Below, piece after piece: positions 42,184 to 51,147 of a stretch of 64,000 nucleotides of DNA (its first letter is position 1; each line of letters opens with the position of its first letter). The notes beneath the pieces were generated by a model. The model saw only the letters and a list, made by a program, of their open reading frames with translations, did no database searches and was not told the origin of the DNA. Source of the stretch: SVFI01 sp045535935 (lineage in GTDB: Bacteria; Bacillota; Clostridia; Lachnospirales; Lachnospiraceae); contig JAZSMO010000023.1 in the NCBI GenBank assembly GCA_045535935.1, positions 1-64,000 of the forward strand, given 5' to 3'. The translations under genes and the position numbers were made by a program.

Positions 42184-42215
42184 TTTGTGAATATTTTGTA
42201 GAAAGGATGGGAAAA

Positions 42216-42533
42216 ATGGGAGAAAAAGAAACCTTTGAAATAAGGGAGAATTGTCTGGTCATTCATGTACCGGAGGAACTGGATCACCATAATGCAAAAG
42301 AGATTTGTCATTTGGCAGATCACTATTTGACAGACGACAGAGTGCAGCAGGTGGTGTTTGATTTCGGCGATACACTTTTTATGGACAGTTCGGGAATCGG
42401 ATTGGTAGCGGGGCGCAACGAAAAGATCAGGTATCTGGGAGGGCGTACCATCATAGCCAATGCAAATCAAAGAATTCGAAAAATGCTCAAAATCTCCGGA
42501 TTGGAAGAAAAAATTTGTATAATGGAGGATTAA
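42216..42533 (+). CDS. spoIIAA: Anti-anti-sigma factor SpoIIAA
   Basis: 105 aa from 42216, chosen because AAAGGA lies 8 nt upstream; earlier in-frame ATGs are too close to the site or inside the previous gene. It is a STAS-domain protein whose unphosphorylated form releases sigma-F from SpoIIAB. The phosphorylation site is Ser58 in FMDSSGIGLV, at the same place as in B. subtilis. The order spoIIAA-spoIIAB-sigF is standard. It overlaps or nearly touches spoIIAB, so they are coexpressed. It shows that the organism can form spores. Confidence 0.93.
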   Translation: MGEKETFEIRENCLVIHVPEELDHHNAKEICHLADHYLTDDRVQQVVFDFGDTLFMDSSGIGLVAGRNEKIRYLGGRTIIANANQRIRKMLKISGLEEKICIMED

Positions 42534-42535
42534 AA

Positions 42536-42967
42536 ATGAAAAACGAAATAAAACTGGTCATGGATGCCATCTCCGAGAATGAAGCGCTGGCACGTATGAC
42601 GACAGCTACATTCCTTGCGCGGTTGCACCCGACACTGGAGGAGATGGAGGATGTAAAAACAGCGGTTTCCGAAGCGGTGACAAACGCCATTATTCATGGA
42701 ATGCCGGCGGATGGAAAGGTTTACATAACATGCACTGCGGAAAAGGATATCTTCACTGTCACGATAGAAGATCACGGAGTAGGAATAGAAAATGTGGAAA
42801 AAGCGATGGAACCATTGTTTACGACAAAACCGGATCAAGAGCGTTCGGGGATGGGATTTGCATTTATGGAGGCATTTATGGATGAGCTGGCGGTAACTTC
42901 TTCTCCGGGATGCGGGACGATTGTGACGATGGAAAAAGCCATTGGCTTTTCGAGGTATGAGGAGTAA
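42536..42967 (+). CDS. spoIIAB: Anti-sigma F factor SpoIIAB, serine kinase
   Basis: 143 aa from 42536; the longer frame from 42515 is out of line with the site GGAGG. The HATPase motifs are clear: N-box EAVTNAIIHG, G1 EDHGVGIENV and G2 GMGFAFM. It binds and inhibits sigma-F and phosphorylates SpoIIAA. It begins 2 nt after the spoIIAA stop. Confidence 0.95.
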   Translation: MKNEIKLVMDAISENEALARMTTATFLARLHPTLEEMEDVKTAVSEAVTNAIIHGMPADGKVYITCTAEKDIFTVTIEDHGVGIENVEKAMEPLFTTKPDQERSGMGFAFMEAFMDELAVTSSPGCGTIVTMEKAIGFSRYEE

Positions 42968-42970
42968 TCT

Positions 42971-43684
42971 ATGGACAATATTCGGTATCTCATTTCACAG
43001 GCACAAAAGGGGGACAAGCAGATCAGAGATACATTAATAGAGGAAAATCTCGGTTTGGTGCATCACATTGTAAGACGCTTTTTGAACCGGGGATATGATG
43101 CGGAAGAGCTGTTTCAGATCGGCTGTATCGGACTGATGAAAGCCATAGATCACTTTGATACGGAGTACGATGTGAAATTTTCTACCTATGCGGTTCCGCT
43201 GATCATGGGCGAAATCAAACGTTTTTTGCGTGATAACGGAATAATCAAGGTTTCAAGGAGCCTGAAGGAAAATGCATGGAAGATTAAAAACGCACAGAGG
43301 GAACTGTCCGGTCCGACAGGACGCGAGGTGACGATCGATGAAATAGCCGGACATACAGGCCTTACCGTAGAAGAGATACTTATGGCACAGGAAGCCGACA
43401 TAGAAATAGAGTCACTGTCAAAGACGGTTTATCAAGGAGATGGAAGTGAGATCAGTCTGGGTGACCGGATCGCCGATGAGAAAAACGAACATGAGAAACT
43501 GCTCAATCATTTGTTTTTGGAGCAGCTATTGCAGGCGCTTTCGGAGGATGAACGCTACTTGATCAAACTGCGCTATTTTGACAATGTGACACAGGTGGAA
43601 ACAGCCAAAGAGTTGGGAATCAGCCAGGTGCAGGTCAGCCGTCTGGAAAAGAAAATTTTGGAGAAAATGAAAAAAATGGGATGA
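42971..43684 (+). CDS. sigF: RNA polymerase sporulation sigma factor SigF
   Basis: 237 aa. Sigma-70 regions are intact: region 2 AEELFQIGCIGLMKAIDHFD and KFSTYAVPLIMGEIKRFLRD, region 3 SRSLKENAWKIKNAQREL, and region 4 YLIKLRYFDNVTQVETAKEL, followed by GISQVQVSRLEKKIL. It directs forespore-specific transcription. It follows spoIIAB by 3 bp with GAGGAG upstream. The stop codon overlaps the -35 region of the next operon, so the promoter at 43691 lies directly downstream. Confidence 0.96.
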   Translation: MDNIRYLISQAQKGDKQIRDTLIEENLGLVHHIVRRFLNRGYDAEELFQIGCIGLMKAIDHFDTEYDVKFSTYAVPLIMGEIKRFLRDNGIIKVSRSLKENAWKIKNAQRELSGPTGREVTIDEIAGHTGLTVEEILMAQEADIEIESLSKTVYQGDGSEISLGDRIADEKNEHEKLLNHLFLEQLLQALSEDERYLIKLRYFDNVTQVETAKELGISQVQVSRLEKKILEKMKKMG

Positions 43685-43690
43685 AACTTG

Positions 43691-43730
43691 TTGACACATC
43701 TGTGAATAAAGTGTATATATACATATATAC
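43691..43730 (+). promoter_or_regulatory. Promoter and palindromic operator of the GntR-ABC operon
   Basis: TTGACA (43691-43696), 17-bp spacer and TATATA (43714-43719). An 18-bp palindrome, GTATATAT-AC-ATATATAC (43713-43730), covers the -10 and downstream bases. It is a good candidate operator for the GntR/YtrA-type regulator encoded in the operon. Confidence 0.7.
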
Positions 43731-43755
43731 AGTATATTTACAGGGGAGTGTAAAC

Positions 43756-44640
43756 ATGAGAGAGGAATTAAAAAACGTAATAGAAGTGAAGCAGCTTTCT
43801 AAAAAACTCGGCAATTTCACGTTCGGAGAGATGAGTTTTGAGTTACCTATGGGTTACATCATCGGTCTGATCGGAGAAAACGGTGCGGGTAAGACGACGC
43901 TGCTTCATTTATTTTTGGGATTATATCAGCCTTCGGAGGGAGAACTTAGGATATTCGGGGGAAAATACAGTGAGGAAGAAGTACAAATCAGGCAACAGAT
44001 TGGCTTTGTACTGCAGGAAAGGCTGTTTGCAGATAACGACAGTCTGTTGAAAAATGCGGATATTTACGGCTCTTATTATGAGAACTATGACAGAGAGTTG
44101 CTTATGGCTTATCTTGAGGAGTTCGGACTTTCGCCGCAGAAGAAATACCGCAAGCTTTCCAAGGGAGAGGAACTGAAGTTTCAGTTTGCGTTTGCCATGG
44201 CTCACAAACCAAGGCTTTTGATTCTGGATGAGGCGACGGGAAATTTTGATCCGAAGTTCCGGGAAAAATTCCTGACATATATCAAAGATTTCATCAAAGA
44301 CGGTGACAGAAGTGTGATTTTGGCAACCCATCTGACGCAGGAACTGGAGCCGCTTGTGGATTACATTCTGTATATCGAAAAAGGACAGCTTTTGATGAAC
44401 TATGATATTGAAACGCTCCGTTCCCGTTACCGCATAGCGGTTGGGGAAGAGTATAAGTTGAAGCTTCTTCCGAAGGACAAAGTGATCTGCATGGAATCCG
44501 GAAAACTGGGAGCAAGAGCACTGATCCGCTACCGCAAACATTATAACTATGACAGGGAAATTTCGCTTGTTGCTCCGACGTTGGAAGAATTGATGTATTT
44601 TGTGACAAAGAGAGAAAGGGGGAGGGAGTATGAATTCTAG
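43756..44640 (+). CDS. ABC transporter ATP-binding protein (YtrB/bacitracin-like)
   Basis: 294 aa from 43756, where GGGGAG lies 8 nt upstream; an earlier in-frame ATG at 43681 overlaps the sigF stop and has no site. Walker A GENGAGKTTLLHL, Walker B LLILDEATGNFDP and H-loop LATHLTQ are present. The signature is atypical (KLSKGEELKFQFAFAMA instead of LSGGQ), as in many YtrB-like ATPases. It overlaps the permease gene by 11 bp. It starts the operon with a palindrome in its promoter. Confidence 0.85.
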   Translation: MREELKNVIEVKQLSKKLGNFTFGEMSFELPMGYIIGLIGENGAGKTTLLHLFLGLYQPSEGELRIFGGKYSEEEVQIRQQIGFVLQERLFADNDSLLKNADIYGSYYENYDRELLMAYLEEFGLSPQKKYRKLSKGEELKFQFAFAMAHKPRLLILDEATGNFDPKFREKFLTYIKDFIKDGDRSVILATHLTQELEPLVDYILYIEKGQLLMNYDIETLRSRYRIAVGEEYKLKLLPKDKVICMESGKLGARALIRYRKHYNYDREISLVAPTLEELMYFVTKRERGREYEF

Positions 44641-45337
44641 GGCAATCAAAGATTATTTTCGGGCGTTTCGATGGAAAAAGCTGTTTTCCACCGAACTGTT
44701 TATGTTTTATTTCTGGATGTTGTTCGGGCCGCTGCAGTTTATGGAGGTTGCAGATAAAAAGGTGGCTGCGTTGCTTATTTATTATTGCGGAGCTGTTTTG
44801 CTTTTGGTTGCGATGTTAGGGATTTCTTTAAATCCGGTCGGACTTCCGAAGCTTATGTTTCTTTGCCCGATGTGCGAGCGGCAGCGGGAGGATTATGTCA
44901 GAACACGGTTTTGGGTACGTTTCCTGATACCGGCAGCAATGTTTGTTCTTGTGCGTGCGATTTTGTGGGTCATTTTTCCTCAGGATATATTTTATCTGCT
45001 GATTGATCTGATGTTTCTGATGGGGCTCAACGGAGCATCTTTTATGTCGACGACCGGAAGCATGAAAGCATTGGAGGCCACGAAAGACCAGCCAAGGCTT
45101 CTTAAAGAAAAGCTGTTAAAGGGTATGGACGTGAAAGGATTACTTGTATTTTTAATCGGTGTGGTTGCATGGTTTATTGCCTGTGCGGGTATTGCAGACG
45201 GCGGATCGGAACACTGGATAGTATGGGCAATAACGTTGGCGGTATTTGTGTGGCAGGTGTGGCTGACGGTAAAAATGCTTGGCTATGTAAAGTACTTGAT
45301 ACCGCTTGCAAGCGATTATGAAAGGATGAATGTCTGA
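44630..45337 (+). CDS. ABC transporter permease-like membrane protein
   Basis: 235 aa with about six hydrophobic helices (for example LFMFYFWMLFGPLQFMEVAD, AALLIYYCGAVLLLVAMLGI, FLIPAAMFVLVRAILWVIF, WIVWAITLAVFVWQVWLTV). It has no soluble domain of note. It is translationally coupled to the preceding ATPase and to the following regulator gene (TGATG overlap), so it probably forms its membrane half. The family is not recognised and the substrate is unknown. Confidence 0.7.
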   Translation: MNSRAIKDYFRAFRWKKLFSTELFMFYFWMLFGPLQFMEVADKKVAALLIYYCGAVLLLVAMLGISLNPVGLPKLMFLCPMCERQREDYVRTRFWVRFLIPAAMFVLVRAILWVIFPQDIFYLLIDLMFLMGLNGASFMSTTGSMKALEATKDQPRLLKEKLLKGMDVKGLLVFLIGVVAWFIACAGIADGGSEHWIVWAITLAVFVWQVWLTVKMLGYVKYLIPLASDYERMNV

Positions 45338-45720
45338 TGTTAAAAATTATGATACAGCCACAGGGGACGATGGCTATTTATGAGCAGATTGTCAATCAGA
45401 TGAAGGATGCGATTGTGAGCGGTGATCTGAAACCGGGCGAGGCGCTTGTGTCAATCCGCGCGCTGGCTGCAGATCTGCAGGTCAGTGTGATTACGACGAA
45501 GCGTGCTTACGAGGAACTGGAGAAGGAAGGGCTGATCCGGTCTGTTGCCGGGAAAGGCTTTTATGTGTGTGAATACAATACCGACTATCTGCGGGAAAAA
45601 CAGCTGATGGTGCTGGAGGAGAGGATTGCAGATGTGATTATAGGGGCAAAGAGCGCAGGACTTACGTGTGACGAGTTTGTGGAGATGGTGCGTGCTCTGT
45701 ACGAGGAAAAGGGGCAGTAG
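45337..45720 (+). CDS. GntR family regulator, YtrA type
   Basis: 127 aa, short for GntR and without a ligand-binding domain, as in the YtrA subfamily. The winged helix is clear: YEQIVNQMKDAIVSGDLKPG followed by EALVSIRALAADLQVSVITT and KRAYEELEKEGLIRSVAGKG. The C-terminal 40 residues probably dimerise. It likely represses its own operon at the palindrome over the promoter (43713-43730) and responds to a membrane-active compound, as YtrA does in B. subtilis, but that is inference. Its start overlaps the stop of the previous gene. Confidence 0.9.
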   Translation: MLKIMIQPQGTMAIYEQIVNQMKDAIVSGDLKPGEALVSIRALAADLQVSVITTKRAYEELEKEGLIRSVAGKGFYVCEYNTDYLREKQLMVLEERIADVIIGAKSAGLTCDEFVEMVRALYEEKGQ

Positions 45721-45721
45721 G

Positions 45722-46381
45722 ATGAGAGAGGAAAAGACACTTTTAGAATTTAGAAATGTGACAGGAGCGACAAGAAAAAATTATCAGCTGCAGGAGATTT
45801 CATTTTCGTTACCTGCGGGTTATATTGCGGGGATTGCCGGTGAAAACGGCGCCGGAAAGACGACGATGTTTGACTACATCATGCACCCGAAAAAGCAATA
45901 TTCAGGCAATATTTTGCTGAATGGGAAAGAGATTCATGATGATTATGTTAGCTTGCGACAACAAATTGGATTCGTGTCGGAAAAGAATCGTTTTTTCATG
46001 GAGAAAAGTGCAAGAGAAAATGCAAAGTTAGCCGCCTGTTTATATGATACGTGGGATTATGACCTGTTTGAGAAGTCGATGAAAGAGATGGGAGTGGCGA
46101 GTACCAAGACACTTTCCAAATTGTCACGGGGTGAATATATGAAGTTTCAGGCGGCTTACGCAATGGCACATCACCCGGTGCTTTATCTGCTCGATGAGGT
46201 GACAGCAGGGATGGATCCGGTGTTTCGTATGGATTATTTTAAATTGTTACAGAAGCTGATGGGAGATGAACATACATCGGTGCTGATGATCAGCCATATT
46301 CAGGAGGAGATGGAACGCAAGATGGATTACATCGGAATCATGGAAGAAGGGAGGCTGGTATCATGGAAAGAGAGTATATGA
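45722..46381 (+). CDS. Second ABC transporter ATP-binding protein
   Basis: 219 aa from 45722, one base after the stop of the regulator. Walker A GENGAGKTTMFDY, signature KLSRGEYMKFQAAYAMAHHP (again non-standard), Walker B LYLLDEVTAGMDP and H-loop MISHIQ. It is a paralogue of the 43756 ATPase. It overlaps the following permease by 19 bp. Two ATPase-permease pairs flanking the regulator suggest a heteromeric transporter. Confidence 0.85.
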   Translation: MREEKTLLEFRNVTGATRKNYQLQEISFSLPAGYIAGIAGENGAGKTTMFDYIMHPKKQYSGNILLNGKEIHDDYVSLRQQIGFVSEKNRFFMEKSARENAKLAACLYDTWDYDLFEKSMKEMGVASTKTLSKLSRGEYMKFQAAYAMAHHPVLYLLDEVTAGMDPVFRMDYFKLLQKLMGDEHTSVLMISHIQEEMERKMDYIGIMEEGRLVSWKESI

Positions 46382-46884
46382 CACAGAGAGAAAAGATCGA
46401 GAGGTATTATGACACGTTGATCGGACAGGGAAGCGGTGCCCTTTCTCCGGATATCGTGACCTATCTTCTTCTCTGTATCGCTATGATGATGCTGTTTCTT
46501 CCGATACAGGAAATGTGGGGAGAAGATGCATTGTTTTCCATTGTATGGGTATTTACCATGCTTATTACGATGGCAGTCACATTTTATATGGGAAAGTATC
46601 ATACAGTGACCTATGGGAATAATAAAATAGAAACAGTAGCGGAGAAACTTCTGTATATGCCAATTGATCATAGGGTAAAGAGAAGATATCTGTTTGGAAA
46701 GCTGATCGGATTTTTGAAAAAAATCACAATCGCAGGAATGGTGATGCAGCTGGGAGTGGCGTTAATCGCCTACCATTTTGTCAGCATTTGGAATATAATA
46801 TATATACTTGGAGTTACCTTTGTGGTACCGTTTGTGTTTTGCGGAATGATGATTATACTGAACGATATTACGCGAAAAAAATAA
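46363..46884 (+). CDS. Small ABC permease-like membrane protein
   Basis: 173 aa with about four hydrophobic helices (for example DIVTYLLLCIAMMMLFLPIQ, FSIVWVFTMLITMAVTFYMG, IIYILGVTFVVPFVFCGMMI). GGGAGG precedes ATG. No catalytic motif or family was recognised. It is coupled to the preceding ATPase (19-bp overlap) and ends the operon. Confidence 0.65.
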   Translation: MEREYMTQREKIERYYDTLIGQGSGALSPDIVTYLLLCIAMMMLFLPIQEMWGEDALFSIVWVFTMLITMAVTFYMGKYHTVTYGNNKIETVAEKLLYMPIDHRVKRRYLFGKLIGFLKKITIAGMVMQLGVALIAYHFVSIWNIIYILGVTFVVPFVFCGMMIILNDITRKK

Positions 46885-46897
46885 GGAGGAGTTACCC

Positions 46898-47554
46898 ATG
46901 ACTTACCGGGAGATAGTAAAAAATGAAGAAGTGAAGGCTTACATACAAAAAGGAAATGCCAATCTCGATGTGCTTGGTTTTACCGACCATTCGCAGGCTC
47001 ACAGCGGTCTTGTGGCGGAGCGGGCAGCGGAGATTTTGCAGCAACTCGGATATGATGAGCACGACATGGAACTGGCACGGATCGCGGGGTACATGCATGA
47101 CATCGGGAATGTGATCAACCGCAAAAATCACGCAGAATACGGAGCAATTTTGGCAAACGACATTTTAAAACAGACAGATATGTCTCTTGAGGATCGGGTC
47201 ATTGTTGTGTCAGCCATAGGTAACCATGATGAGGGAACCGGCGGTGCAAAAGACCCGGTGTCGGCGGCGTTGATCATTGCGGATAAGACGGATGTGCGCA
47301 GAAACCGCGTGACGGAAAAAGAAACGGCGAAGTTTGATATTCATGACCGTGTCAATTATGCCGTGACCGATACCACACTCACGGTTGATAAGGAGAAGAT
47401 GGAAATTACGCTCAATTTGGAGATCGACGAGACCATCTGTACGATGTATGAATATTTCGATATTTTCCTGGGGCGCATGATGATGTCCCGCGGCGCAGCG
47501 GAAATGCTAGGTGCAAAGTTTAAGTTGCGTGTGAACGGCGGAAAGGTGTTGTAA
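46898..47554 (+). CDS. HD-domain phosphohydrolase
   Basis: 218 aa. The HD motif is HDIGN (about residue 67), with earlier His in FTDHSQAHSGLVAERAAEIL and a later GNHDEG. These form the metal-binding set of the HD superfamily, which includes nucleotide phosphohydrolases and phosphodiesterases. The sequence around VISAIGNHDEGTGGAKDPVS is typical of cytoplasmic single-domain HD enzymes. It follows the ABC permease by 13 bp with GGAGG. The substrate is not identifiable. Confidence 0.8.
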   Translation: MTYREIVKNEEVKAYIQKGNANLDVLGFTDHSQAHSGLVAERAAEILQQLGYDEHDMELARIAGYMHDIGNVINRKNHAEYGAILANDILKQTDMSLEDRVIVVSAIGNHDEGTGGAKDPVSAALIIADKTDVRRNRVTEKETAKFDIHDRVNYAVTDTTLTVDKEKMEITLNLEIDETICTMYEYFDIFLGRMMMSRGAAEMLGAKFKLRVNGGKVL

Positions 47555-47570
47555 GAAACGGAGGTCTATT

Positions 47571-48548
47571 TTGAAGCGAGATAAGATTTTAAATGCACTG
47601 AAATTGTGCGTTGCAGTTATTTTGGGAATTACGTTTGCCAGTCTGTTGGAGTTGGAATATCAGACCTCAGCAGGAATTGTGGCAATTCTTACGATTTTTC
47701 GTACGAAGAGGGAGACGATACAGACAGCGGTTGGGCGGGCGCTTGCCTTTGTGGTGGCGCTGGGGATATCATTTGTCTGCTTCCATTTTCTGGGATTGGG
47801 TATAGAGGCATTTTTGCTTTTCCTGATTTTATATATTTTTATCTGTCATTTTATGAACTGGACCTATGCAATCACGCTGAACGCCGTACTTGTTTCGCAC
47901 TTCGTGACTTCGGGCAGACTGGATGCTATGGCAGTGCGCAATGAGGTGCTGATCTTTTTGATCGGTGTCACTGTGGGGATTCTTATGAATATGCACCTGC
48001 GCAAAAATGTGCATCATTTCGAAAAAATGAAGCAGGAGACGGATGAACATATCATTCGCATCCTGGCGCGCATGTCAAAGAGGATGAAAAATCATGATGT
48101 GTCCGACTACAACGGAGAATGCTTCAAAGAACTGGAGGAAATACTTCGCGATACGAAAAATATGGCAGAATACAATTATAACAATCAGTTTAATAAATAC
48201 GACGTGTTCGATTTGGAATATATTTCTATGCGCGAGAGACAGTGTGTTGTGCTCTATGAGATGTACAGCCTGCTCCGTCACCTGGAGACCACGCCGCATA
48301 CGACCGAAAAAGTGTCTGAGTTTCTCGATATGCTTTCCCATGTGCTGGACGAGGAAAACGACGGAACCGAATTGATGGCAAAGTTCAAGGAAATGGATTG
48401 CTACATGAAAGCGCAGCCGCTTCCGAAGGAGAGACAGGAATTTGAGGATCGTGCACGGCTGTTCTGCTTCATGAGAAATATGGAACATTTTATTCGCATA
48501 AAAATGGATTTTATAAAGGAACATCAGAATCCGGAATTCGCAGAATGA
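47571..48548 (+). CDS. FUSC/aromatic acid exporter-like membrane protein (DUF939)
   Basis: 325 aa with a TTG start after GGAGG at 47560-47564. The first 140 residues have several membrane helices (for example KLCVAVILGITFASLLELEY; ALAFVVALGISFVCFHFLG; LLFLILYIFICHFMNWTY; LIFLIGVTVGILMNMHL), followed by a long soluble helical part with a coiled-coil-like segment (HFEKMKQETDEHIIRILARM). This matches the aromatic acid exporter family of Gram-positives. The substrate is unknown. It is 16 bp after the HD-domain gene. Confidence 0.8.
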   Translation: MKRDKILNALKLCVAVILGITFASLLELEYQTSAGIVAILTIFRTKRETIQTAVGRALAFVVALGISFVCFHFLGLGIEAFLLFLILYIFICHFMNWTYAITLNAVLVSHFVTSGRLDAMAVRNEVLIFLIGVTVGILMNMHLRKNVHHFEKMKQETDEHIIRILARMSKRMKNHDVSDYNGECFKELEEILRDTKNMAEYNYNNQFNKYDVFDLEYISMRERQCVVLYEMYSLLRHLETTPHTTEKVSEFLDMLSHVLDEENDGTELMAKFKEMDCYMKAQPLPKERQEFEDRARLFCFMRNMEHFIRIKMDFIKEHQNPEFAE

Positions 48549-48609
48549 AGCGGCATACGAAAGCACCCGACTGCATGATAAAAAATTACAAATTTTTTGT
48601 AAAAATTTG

Positions 48610-48637
48610 TTGAAAAATCTTGAAAAAGGTTTAACAT
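48610..48637 (+). promoter_or_regulatory. Possible promoter of the 48678-cstA unit
   Basis: TTGAAA (48610-48615), 16-bp spacer and TAACAT (48632-48637). A second TTGAAA overlaps at 48620. The -10 is imperfect. Confidence 0.4.
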
Positions 48638-48677
48638 AGTAAATGGATAAGAATAATGGAAAAGGATTGTAATTTTT

Positions 48678-49196
48678 ATGGAATATACAAGGGAATCGGC
48701 GATTGCTAAGCTGCTGGAAAGCTACCGCGCCTATTTCAATGTGACGGAGTATGAAGAGGATAAAAGACCGTTAGTTGCACACTGCGAATTTTATCAGTCT
48801 TCCGAAAAGTATGTATTGTCAAGAAAAGCACAGCTTTGGTCAGCGGAATGCGAGGAGTTTGTGTATTTGTTTGAGACGGAGCGACTCACAAAAGAGATAT
48901 TTGAAACATGCAAAGATTATGCCTATGAAGACGGTATGGGAAGAGCGCATATCGGACCGGGGCATATGTATACATATATCACACCTGTTTTCATCTGCGA
49001 TACTTGTGATCCGGATGCGAGAAAGGCGCTGAAGAAATGTCGTCTTTACAAAAGTTTTCGATTTTCTCTGCACGGGTGGATGGATTTTCACACAGCTGTC
49101 TTGGAAGTCAGTGATAATAAAATGACGACCAACAGCAGTGGGAAATGTGTCAGGGAAATTTTGAAAAATGTATTATTTAAAAAGAAAAGGAGATAA
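48678..49196 (+). CDS. Uncharacterised soluble protein preceding cstA
   Basis: 172 aa with no membrane helix and no motif I recognise. Conserved-looking phrases are SAIAKLLESYRAYFNVTEYE, CEFYQSSEKYVLSRKAQLWS and a Cys-containing FICDTCDPDARKALKKCRLY. The last is a possible metal site. AAAGGA lies upstream of ATG. It ends 5 bp before cstA, so it is probably in the same operon and may regulate or assist the CstA transporter. Function unknown. Confidence 0.65.
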   Translation: MEYTRESAIAKLLESYRAYFNVTEYEEDKRPLVAHCEFYQSSEKYVLSRKAQLWSAECEEFVYLFETERLTKEIFETCKDYAYEDGMGRAHIGPGHMYTYITPVFICDTCDPDARKALKKCRLYKSFRFSLHGWMDFHTAVLEVSDNKMTTNSSGKCVREILKNVLFKKKRR

Positions 49197-49201
49197 AGAG
49201 T

Positions 49202-50920
49202 ATGAACACATTAGTATTACTGATCGTCTGCGTTGCTGTACTTTTATGCGGTTATATCTTCTACGGAAGATGGCTTTGCAAGCAGTGGGGCGTAGGCGAG
49301 AGCAAGGAAGAAACACCGGCTCATACAATGTCAGACGGTGTGGACTATGTTCCTGCTAAAGCACCTGTGTTAATGGGACACCATTTTTCATCTATCGCAG
49401 GCGCAGGTCCTATTACCGGACCGATTAATGCAGCATTATTCGGCTGGGTACCGGTAGTTCTTTGGATCTTAATCGGTGGTATCTTCTTCGGTGGTGTGCA
49501 TGACTTCGGTGCATTATTTGCATCTATCCGTCATAAAGGCCAGTCGGTAGGAGAAATCATTTCTGTCAACATGAGTCGTCGTGCAAAGAGATTATTTATT
49601 ATCTTTGCTTACCTGACACTGATCCTCGTAGTGGCAGCTTTCGCATCTATCGTTGCAACAACATTCGGTGCAACTTATGTAGATGGTGTATTAGATAAGG
49701 CAGCAAGTGCGACTAACGCATCTGTTGCAATGGTATCATTGTTATTTATCCTGATTGCGATTGTTTTCGGTTTCTGCGTATATCGCCGTAACACACCGAT
49801 GTCAGTTTCTACAATTTTAGGAATTGTTGCAATTGTAATCTGTATGGCAGTTGGTATGAATTTCCATCCGTTATACCTTTCTACCAACGCATGGATGATC
49901 GTTGTAGGTATTTACATTGCAATTGCTTCTGTAACACCGGTATGGATTCTTCTCCAGCCGCGTGACTACTTAAGCTCATTCCTTCTTTATGCTATGTTAG
50001 CAGTGGCTATCGTTGGTGTAGTTGGAGCTCATCCGACAATTAATTCGGAATTATTCCCGGCATTTGCAGGATTCGCAGTAGATAACGGAAACGGAGTACA
50101 GTATCTGTTCCCTATCTTATTTACAACAGTTGCCTGCGGTGCGATTTCCGGTTTCCATTCACTGGTATCTTCCGGAACAACATCAAAACAGCTTGACAAA
50201 GAATCCGATGCAAAACCGATTGCATACGGCGGAATGTTACTTGAGTGTGTACTTGCAGTTCTTACTATCTGTGCAATCGCATATGCACGTCAGACAGGAC
50301 ATACAGCAGGTGCTACAGACATCTTCGCAGGTGGTATCGCAGCCATGGTTGCAGCCATTCCTGGACTTGCAGGTTTAGAGAACATTCTCTACACACTTCT
50401 CGTTCTTACATATTCTGCATTCTGTCTTACTTCTCTGGATACAGCAACACGTCTTGCACGTTTCATGTTCCAGGAATTCTGGCTTGAGCCGGGACAGACA
50501 GTAGCTGATATCAAAGAGGGCTGGAAGAAAGTTATGGTAAATCCTTATGTTGCTACAGTTATCACTGTTATTCTCGGTGTTGCACTCGGTATGACAGGAT
50601 ACGCAAAGATCTGGGGATTGTTCGGAGCAGCTAACCAGCTTCTTGCAGGACTTGGATTGTTAGCAGTAGCTACATGGCTCGGCAATGTAGGAAAGAACAA
50701 CAAGATGTTCCTCATCCCGATGGCATTCATGATGATCGTTACCATTTCTTCTCTTGTATTAACACTGAAGAACCAGATCGGTATCATTATGGCAGGCGGA
50801 GCAGACTGGGGTCCATATGCACAGACTGTACTTTCTGCATTCCTGGTTGTACTTTCCATTATTCTGGTAATTGAAGGTATTGAAACTTTGACAGGAAAGA
50901 ACAACAAAGTGGCAGCCTAA
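49202..50920 (+). CDS. cstA: Carbon starvation protein CstA family, peptide/pyruvate transporter
   Basis: 572 aa, shorter than the E. coli enzyme but normal for Gram-positive homologues. The phrase HHFSSIAGAGPITGP (about residues 60-74) is the CstA signature, followed by many helices including HDFGALFASIRHKGQSVGEI. In this family CstA-type proteins import peptides or pyruvate under carbon limitation. The third-position codon choices look like those of highly expressed genes. It follows the uncharacterised 48678 gene by 5 bp and ends in a strong terminator. Confidence 0.9.
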   Translation: MNTLVLLIVCVAVLLCGYIFYGRWLCKQWGVGESKEETPAHTMSDGVDYVPAKAPVLMGHHFSSIAGAGPITGPINAALFGWVPVVLWILIGGIFFGGVHDFGALFASIRHKGQSVGEIISVNMSRRAKRLFIIFAYLTLILVVAAFASIVATTFGATYVDGVLDKAASATNASVAMVSLLFILIAIVFGFCVYRRNTPMSVSTILGIVAIVICMAVGMNFHPLYLSTNAWMIVVGIYIAIASVTPVWILLQPRDYLSSFLLYAMLAVAIVGVVGAHPTINSELFPAFAGFAVDNGNGVQYLFPILFTTVACGAISGFHSLVSSGTTSKQLDKESDAKPIAYGGMLLECVLAVLTICAIAYARQTGHTAGATDIFAGGIAAMVAAIPGLAGLENILYTLLVLTYSAFCLTSLDTATRLARFMFQEFWLEPGQTVADIKEGWKKVMVNPYVATVITVILGVALGMTGYAKIWGLFGAANQLLAGLGLLAVATWLGNVGKNNKMFLIPMAFMMIVTISSLVLTLKNQIGIIMAGGADWGPYAQTVLSAFLVVLSIILVIEGIETLTGKNNKVAA

Positions 50921-50944
50921 GCCGTTAAAGTAATAACGTAAAAG

Positions 50945-50977
50945 ACCTTGGCGGAGTATTCCGTCAAGGTTTTTTTG
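50945..50977 (+). terminator. Terminator of cstA
   Basis: ACCTTGGCGG (50945-50954) pairs with CCGTCAAGGT (50961-50970), ten pairs with one G-U and a 6-nt loop, followed by eight T residues. Confidence 0.9.
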
Positions 50978-51033
50978 TTGAAATAGGATATTTTGCATTT
51001 TTCATTCGTGTACTGTATGTGAGGAGGGAGAAC

Positions 51034-51138
51034 ATGGACATGCAACAGATATTTGAGGTGTATTTCTCCGGCGATCCGAAGGAACGCGAAAATGCAATGA
51101 AAGAGTACGGTTGGGATCCGGTCCCGCTGTTTGAATAG
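51034..51138 (+). CDS. 34-aa small protein upstream of the cyclase-family gene
   Basis: ATG lies 8-10 nt after GAGGAGGG (51021-51028) and the frame gives MDMQQIFEVYFSGDPKEREN, then AMKEYGWDPVPLFE, ending in TAG. It is soluble and acidic. The strong ribosome binding site and the 9-bp gap to the next gene suggest a real gene cotranscribed with it. No family is known. Confidence 0.55.
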   Translation: MDMQQIFEVYFSGDPKERENAMKEYGWDPVPLFE

Positions 51139-51147
51139 GAGATGCGT

